From positions 1 through 10,515 of the forward strand of contig JAKBFR010000085.1 of NCBI GenBank assembly GCA_021837545.1: a DNA stretch of 10,515 bases. Reading direction: 5' to 3'. This document shows, in pieces, positions 6,686 to 10,515 of the stretch (position 1 is the stretch's first letter; each line of letters starts with the position of its first letter). This DNA is from Bacillota bacterium. Lineage in GTDB: Bacteria > Bacillota_A > Clostridia > Clostridiales > Clostridiaceae. The notes beneath the pieces were generated by a model. The model saw only the letters and a program-made list of their open reading frames with translations, was not told the origin of the DNA and ran no database searches. Made by a program: the position numbers and the translations under genes.

Positions 6686-6801
6686 CAATTAACAATGAAT
6701 AATTATTTTTGCAACATATATAGTTAAAATCTCTAAAAGAGATTTTAAGAAATTATAATTTTTCGAAAAGCTCTAAGCTTTTCTTCCTTAATTGTTAATT
6801 G
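6686..6801. repeat. Heptad-armed palindromic element between pheA and aroE
   Basis: The ends CAATTAACAAT (6686-6696) and ATTGTTAATTG (6791-6801) are perfect 11-bp inverted repeats and are made of 7-bp units. Inside are a perfect 10-bp stem with a five-base loop (6724-6748), a palindrome AAATTATAATTT, and a perfect 8-bp stem with a three-base loop (6765-6783). Then comes TTCC, followed by TTAATTG units. The layout matches the element at 10380-10510. The terminal arm supplies the last codons and TAA stop of pheA. No T-run follows the hairpins on the transcribed strand, so terminator function is unlikely. It resembles a small non-autonomous (MITE- or REP-like) repeat. Confidence 0.75.
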
Positions 6802-7936
6802 ATTTCTCATATCCACCAATAAGTTTAAAGTAAGCACTACTTTGTTCAATTAATTTTAAAGCTTTTGTTACTTTTTCACTTTCAATATTACCTTCAAAAT
6901 CAATATACAAGAAATATTTCCAAGCACCTTTTTCCATTGGTCTTGATTCAATTTTCATCATGTTTATATTATTCTCAGCAAAATGTCTTAATAATTTATA
7001 TAAAGTTCCTGCCTTATGTTCAAGTGAAAATACAACACTTACCTTATTACAGCTTTGATCTGTCTCAATATTTTTTGATATTATTATAAATCTTGTGGAA
7101 TTATCACTTTGATTATTTATATTCGATTCTATAATATCTAATCCATATATACTAGCAGCTCTATTGCTTGCAATAGCAACTTTAGATATATCTTTCAAAT
7201 CACTAATGAGTTTTGCACTTACAGCTGTACTATGGAAAGGTATGAGCTTCCAGTCATTATGCTTTTTCAAAAATTCAGTACTTTGTTCAATAGGTTGAGG
7301 ATGAGAATATACCTCTTTAATTGTATCTAAAGTTGTACCTTTAATACCAATTAAATTTTGGTTTATTTTAATACACTCTTCTCCAACAATGTAAAAACCG
7401 TACTTATATATAAGATCATAAACTTGCGAAATAGCACCTGTTGAAGAATTTTCTATAGGTAGAATTCCATATTTAATTTCATCATTTTTTACTGCTAAAA
7501 ATATATCCTCAAACTCATCATAAGCATTAGGTTTTTCTACAGAACCAAAATATTTTATCATAGCTTCTTCAGTAAATGATCCTGGAACACCATAGAATCC
7601 AATTTCTCCTTGTTTTATATCTTTAGTTCTTTGTAAACTTAATTTTTTTTCTATAACTTCCTCAGCCTCTAACATCTTTCTGCTTTGAAGCTCTCTTGAT
7701 ACTTCCATCAATGATATAAAAAACTTTCTTGTTTCTTCATCATAATCATTATTTTTTAGATATCCAACATTTTTTTCAATAACTTCATCTTCTCTATCTC
7801 TATTAAAGATAGGTAAATTATTAGTTTTTTTATAATTTGCAATATTAATAACCGTATCCATTCTCTCTTCGAAAAGTTTAGTTATTTCTTTATCTATCTC
7901 ATCAATTCTATTTCTATAATTATCTATATCTGACAT
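6788..7936 (-). CDS. pheA: Bifunctional chorismate mutase/prephenate dehydratase (P-protein)
   Basis: A 382-residue fusion that rearranges chorismate to prephenate and then dehydrates and decarboxylates it to phenylpyruvate, the route to phenylalanine. An AroQ-class helical chorismate mutase fills residues 1-90 (RNRIDEIDKEI, YKK, RDRED). The prephenate dehydratase domain covers about 110-288 (FYGVPGSFTEEA, LPIENSSTGAI, HPQPIEQS, SNRAASIYGL, and the catalytic TRF motif at 281-283). A C-terminal ACT domain lies at about 298-375, with AGTL and ESRP (330-333), the known phenylalanine-binding elements. The last residues (SINN) and the stop are encoded by a repeat arm, so the natural C-terminus may have been replaced. 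The ATG is nine bases from an unusual GGGGGG ribosome binding site. A hairpin separates it from aroC. Confidence 0.95.
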   Translation of the reverse strand: MSDIDNYRNRIDEIDKEITKLFEERMDTVINIANYKKTNNLPIFNRDREDEVIEKNVGYLKNNDYDEETRKFFISLMEVSRELQSRKMLEAEEVIEKKLSLQRTKDIKQGEIGFYGVPGSFTEEAMIKYFGSVEKPNAYDEFEDIFLAVKNDEIKYGILPIENSSTGAISQVYDLIYKYGFYIVGEECIKINQNLIGIKGTTLDTIKEVYSHPQPIEQSTEFLKKHNDWKLIPFHSTAVSAKLISDLKDISKVAIASNRAASIYGLDIIESNINNQSDNSTRFIIISKNIETDQSCNKVSVVFSLEHKAGTLYKLLRHFAENNINMMKIESRPMEKGAWKYFLYIDFEGNIESEKVTKALKLIEQSSAYFKLIGGYEKSINN

Positions 7937-7945
7937 TTCACAAAT

Positions 7946-7951
7946 CCCCCC
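7946..7951 (-). promoter_or_regulatory. Unusual G-only ribosome binding site of pheA
   Basis: Six consecutive G residues on the mRNA lie nine bases before the pheA ATG, in place of the AGGAGG-like sites used by most neighbours. Pairing with the 16S rRNA tail would need a G-U wobble. It sits two bases downstream of the large hairpin at 7954-8000, so folding of that hairpin could affect access. Confidence 0.5.
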
Positions 7952-7953
7952 AC

Positions 7954-8000
7954 TTAACTCAGTTAACAGTTAACCGAACTAAAACTGTTAACCGAGTTAA
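7954..8000 (-). repeat. 18-bp inverted repeat spanning the aroC stop, upstream of pheA
   Basis: TTAACTCAGTTAACAGTT (7954-7971) and its near-complement (7983-8000) match at 17 of 18 positions around an eleven-base loop. The pairing can extend slightly with a one-base bulge. The arms carry CAGTTAA heptads and are related to the aroK-aroQ arm. On the mRNA the aroC stop codon lies in the 5' arm, and the 3' arm ends two bases before the pheA ribosome binding site. No T-run follows, so this is not a terminator. Confidence 0.75.
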
Positions 8001-9070
8001 AGTATTAAATCTAATATCCCAATGGCCGTTACTGCTTCAATTACTGGTACTGCTCTTTGTACTATACATGGATCATGTCTTCCTTTAATTACAAGGTCTG
8101 ACTCTTTATTTTCTTCAATATCTATGGTTCTTTGAGTCTTTGATATTGAAGGTGTTGGCTTAATTCCAACCTTAAATAATATTGGCATTCCATTAGTTAT
8201 TCCACCTGTTATTCCACCATTATTATTTGTATACGTCTTAACTTTATCTCCATCATAATAATATTCATCATTACAGTCTGAGCCTCTACGTTCACTCATT
8301 GAAAATCCTTTTCCAAATTCTATGCCTTTAACAGCTGGAACTGAAAACATTAAATGAGCTAATGTAGATTCTACTGAATCAAAAAATGGATTTCCAATTC
8401 CTGCATCTATTCCAAGAACTGTACATTCAATAGTTCCTCCTACTGAATCTTGATCTTTCTTAGCTTCAAGAATTGTATTTCTCATTTCTTCTTCTTTTTC
8501 AGGAGTTAAAAGTGGTAATTCTTTAACTTTTAATTTTTCTAACAGTTTTTTATTTAATTCAACCTCATAAAAACTCTTATCTTGGATATTTCCAATACTC
8601 TTAACATGAGCTCCTATATTAATTCCTTTTGATTCTAATACTTGCTTGCAAACAGCACCTGCAAATACTAATGGTGCAGTAATTCTTCCTGAAAAATGTC
8701 CACCACCTCTATAATCATTGAATCCATTATATCTAATGAATCCAGGATAATCTGCATGACCAGGTCTCATTAAGTCCTTAAGCTTCCCATAATCTTTAGA
8801 GTGCATATCTGCATTTCTAATCACTGCACAAAGTGGTGTTCCTGTTGTTTTCCCCTCAAAAAAACCACTTAAAATTTCAGGTGCATCAGCTTCTTTTCTT
8901 GCTGTTGATAAATTACTTTTTCCTGGTGCACGACGATCCATTTCTTTTAAAACATCTTCCATATTAATTTCAATGCCTGAAGGCAATCCGTCAATTGTGA
9001 TTCCAATTCCAACTCCATGAGATTCACCAAAAATAGAAACTTTTAATTTATTTCCCCACATTCCACTCAT
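7997..9070 (-). CDS. aroC: Chorismate synthase
   Basis: Eliminates phosphate from EPSP to give chorismate using reduced FMN; cytoplasmic tetramer in known members. With the start at 9070 it has 357 residues, normal for the family. Signatures are GESHGVGIGI with catalytic His18, MRPGHADYPG with His105, RGGGHFSGR, the NNNGGITGGITNG loop and the C-terminal RHDPCIVQRAVPVIEA. The frame is open to 9079, but that GTG is part of the ribosome binding site GGAGGTG (9077-9083), which lies six bases before the ATG chosen here. The gene overlaps the 3' end of aroA by 23 bases in another frame, which points to translational coupling. The stop codon falls inside the inverted repeat before pheA. Confidence 0.95.
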   Translation of the reverse strand: MSGMWGNKLKVSIFGESHGVGIGITIDGLPSGIEINMEDVLKEMDRRAPGKSNLSTARKEADAPEILSGFFEGKTTGTPLCAVIRNADMHSKDYGKLKDLMRPGHADYPGFIRYNGFNDYRGGGHFSGRITAPLVFAGAVCKQVLESKGINIGAHVKSIGNIQDKSFYEVELNKKLLEKLKVKELPLLTPEKEEEMRNTILEAKKDQDSVGGTIECTVLGIDAGIGNPFFDSVESTLAHLMFSVPAVKGIEFGKGFSMSERRGSDCNDEYYYDGDKVKTYTNNNGGITGGITNGMPILFKVGIKPTPSISKTQRTIDIEENKESDLVIKGRHDPCIVQRAVPVIEAVTAIGILDLIL

Positions 9071-10355
9071 CAAATACACCTCCTACATTCTTAAAATCTG
9101 TCCAAAACTCTGGGTATGACTTTGAAACACATTCATAATCTTTTAATATAATAGGTTCTTTGCATATTGTTGATGCTATGGCTAAAGTCATTGCAATTCT
9201 ATGATCCTTATGGCTCCAAACTTCTGCATTTCCATTAAGTTCTGTAACGCCTTCAATTATTAATCCATCTTCTTTTTCTGTGATTTTAGCACCTAATTTA
9301 TTTAACTCAGAAGTTACAGCTGCTAATCTATCACATTCTTTTATTCTAAGCCTTCCAGCATTTATTATCTCTGTTGTTCCTGCGCTTAATGCTGCCACTA
9401 ATGAAATTACTGGAATTATATCTGGACATTGAGATCCATCAATAACTGTCGCTTTTAATTCTCCACTCACACTTCCTATTAATCCATTGTTTTTGCTGCT
9501 TATTTTAAGCCCCATTCTAGTCAAAATATCTGTTACTTCTTTATCTCCTTGAAGAGAATCTAATTTTAAATCATTAAGGATTACTTCATTTGAAAGGGCA
9601 TCAGCAGAGAAGAAAAATGCTGCTTGTGAATAATCCCCTTCAACTCTATAATCTCTGCTCTTGTAAGTTTGATTTCCCTTTATTATAAATTCTTCATAAT
9701 TATTATTTATAATTTCTACCCCAAAATCCTTAATAGCACTTAAAGTTAAATCAATATATCCCTTTGATTCCATTTCTGTTGTTATTATTATTTTAGAATC
9801 TCCATTTAAAAGAGGCAGTGTAAATAATAACCCTGTAATAAATTGTGAACTAATATTTCCTTTGAGCTCAAACTCTCCAGCTTTCAATTTACCTTCAGTC
9901 TTTAAATCTAATATTCCATCTTTATATGTGTATTTTATTCCTTGCTTATCAAATATATTGTAATATGTGTCTAGTGGTCTTTTTCCTAAATTACCTCTTC
10001 CAACAAATCTGTTAACTCCATTAAACAAAGCTGCAATAGGTACTAAAAATCTTAAAGTTGAACCTGACTCATTACAATCTATAATTCTTTCACTTTCAAC
10101 TTCATTAGGTTTAGTATTTTCAGGGCATTTAATTCCATAAACCTCAAGATAATTTTCTTTTTTATCTATCTTTGCACCTAATGATGACATAGCTTGAATA
10201 GTCGCTATAATATCATCTGAATAATCTATATTTGTAACCTTGCTCACACCATCTCCAAGTGCTGCACAAATCACTGCCCTGTGAGCCATACTCTTAGATG
10301 GAGGTATTTTAACTTCACCACTTAACTTATTCGGATAAATTTTTAAATTCCCCAT
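9048..10355 (-). CDS. aroA: EPSP synthase (3-phosphoshikimate 1-carboxyvinyltransferase)
   Basis: Transfers the enolpyruvyl group of PEP to shikimate 3-phosphate; the cytoplasmic target of glyphosate. The 435-residue protein shows PPSKSMAHRA (Lys21, Ser22, Arg26), GNISSQF with Ser169, Ser170 and Gln171, the catalytic Asp312 in QCPDIIPV, KECDRL with Glu340 and DHRIAM (384-389). These are nearly the same positions as in Escherichia coli. The PEP/glyphosate loop reads NESGSTLRF (95-103) instead of the E. coli NAGTAMRP, so the Pro101 equivalent is Phe. ATG at 10355 has GAGGT eight bases upstream. It is the first complete gene of the cluster in the window and overlaps aroC. aroB is expected further upstream, outside the window. 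Confidence 0.95.
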   Translation of the reverse strand: MGNLKIYPNKLSGEVKIPPSKSMAHRAVICAALGDGVSKVTNIDYSDDIIATIQAMSSLGAKIDKKENYLEVYGIKCPENTKPNEVESERIIDCNESGSTLRFLVPIAALFNGVNRFVGRGNLGKRPLDTYYNIFDKQGIKYTYKDGILDLKTEGKLKAGEFELKGNISSQFITGLLFTLPLLNGDSKIIITTEMESKGYIDLTLSAIKDFGVEIINNNYEEFIIKGNQTYKSRDYRVEGDYSQAAFFFSADALSNEVILNDLKLDSLQGDKEVTDILTRMGLKISSKNNGLIGSVSGELKATVIDGSQCPDIIPVISLVAALSAGTTEIINAGRLRIKECDRLAAVTSELNKLGAKITEKEDGLIIEGVTELNGNAEVWSHKDHRIAMTLAIASTICKEPIILKDYECVSKSYPEFWTDFKNVGGVFDEWNVGK

Positions 10356-10379
10356 TATATTACCTCACTTTATCAAATT

Positions 10380-10510
10380 CAATTATCAATGCTCAATGCT
10401 CAATTATCAATTAAATACAAAATTGCGTTGCAATTTTTCAAGTTTCAAGGAAACTTGTTCCTTAATTGACAATTGGCAATTGATCATTGGCAATTGATAA
10501 TTATTAATTA
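10380..10510. repeat. Heptad-armed palindromic element upstream of aroA
   Basis: The left arm (10380-10414) has five 7-bp units: CAATTAT, two CAATGCT, CAATTAT and CAATTAA. The right arm (10462-10503) carries six units in opposite orientation. Between them are two perfect 8-bp stems with three-base loops: AAAATTGC with GCAATTTT (10419-10437) and CAAGTTTC with GAAACTTG (10439-10457). Then follow TTCC and TTAATTG, as in the element at 6686-6801. It fills almost all of the space between aroA and the right edge, and presumably sits between aroA and the preceding gene. Confidence 0.78.
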
Positions 10511-10515
10511 AAAAA

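Noticed and set aside
6669..6695. Upstream TTG start for aroE at 6695
   Set aside because: It lies in the repeat arm without a ribosome binding site and adds nine residues absent from typical AroE; the TTG at 6668 has a site at five bases.
6724..6783. Intrinsic terminator between pheA and aroE
   Set aside because: Two perfect hairpins are present, but neither is GC-rich and neither is followed by a T-run on the transcribed strand.
3365..7089. Plus-strand open frames at 3365-3745, 4788-5054, 4990-5262, 5479-5685 and 6865-7089, and likewise 1733-1975
   Set aside because: All are antisense to well-supported enzymes or extend from them into A+T-rich gaps; no recognisable protein motifs.
9071..9079. 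GTG start for aroC at 9079
   Set aside because: That GTG is the last part of the GGAGGTG ribosome binding site for the ATG at 9070.
10380..10510. CRISPR array
   Set aside because: The repeats are 7 bp in immediate tandem, in opposing arms, with no unique spacers of constant length.

Overview
The window looks like a chromosomal segment of a low-GC Firmicute, most likely a Clostridium sensu stricto species (solventogenic or butyric type). The grounds are the very high A+T content, AGGAGG-type ribosome binding sites with ATG, GTG and TTG starts, clostridial-looking protein sequences, and all genes lying on the minus strand. The species assignment is inference; no search was possible.

Layout, read in the direction of transcription (from high to low coordinates). 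From 10355 down to 2839 lies an aromatic amino-acid gene cluster: aroA (EPSP synthase), aroC (chorismate synthase), pheA (chorismate mutase/prephenate dehydratase with an ACT domain), aroE (shikimate dehydrogenase), aroK (shikimate kinase), aroQ (type II dehydroquinase), aroF (DAHP synthase with an N-terminal ferredoxin-like regulatory domain) and tyrA (prephenate dehydrogenase). It ends in a strong intrinsic terminator at 2784-2828. Together these encode every step from PEP plus erythrose-4-phosphate to chorismate except dehydroquinate synthase (aroB), then the branches to phenylpyruvate and 4-hydroxyphenylpyruvate. aroB is probably just upstream, beyond the right edge. Several starts were moved from the longest open frame using the ribosome binding site: aroC, aroE, aroK and the GH1 gene.

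A gene-poor A+T-rich stretch (2415-2838) separates this from a second unit with a good sigma-A promoter (2528-2556). That unit holds a ROK-family sugar kinase and a GH1 glycosidase of 6-phospho-beta-glucosidase type, a likely cellobiose/beta-glucoside utilisation pair. The kinase has lost the usual ROK zinc ligands, which leaves open that it is a beta-glucoside kinase rather than a glucokinase.

The least ordinary feature is a family of small intergenic repeats in the aro cluster. They are built from tandem 7-bp units (CAATNNN, often CAATTAA) arranged as inverted arms around one or more short perfect hairpins. Two fuller copies (6686-6801 and 10380-10510) share layout and arm-boundary sequence but have different stem sequences that still pair perfectly. 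Two reduced relatives (5328-5355 and 7954-8000) sit at other gene junctions. At aroC/pheA, pheA/aroE and aroK/aroQ the stop codon of the upstream gene lies inside the repeat, and an arm ends close to the ribosome binding site of the downstream gene. A separate 28-bp direct repeat lies just after the stop codons of both sugar genes.
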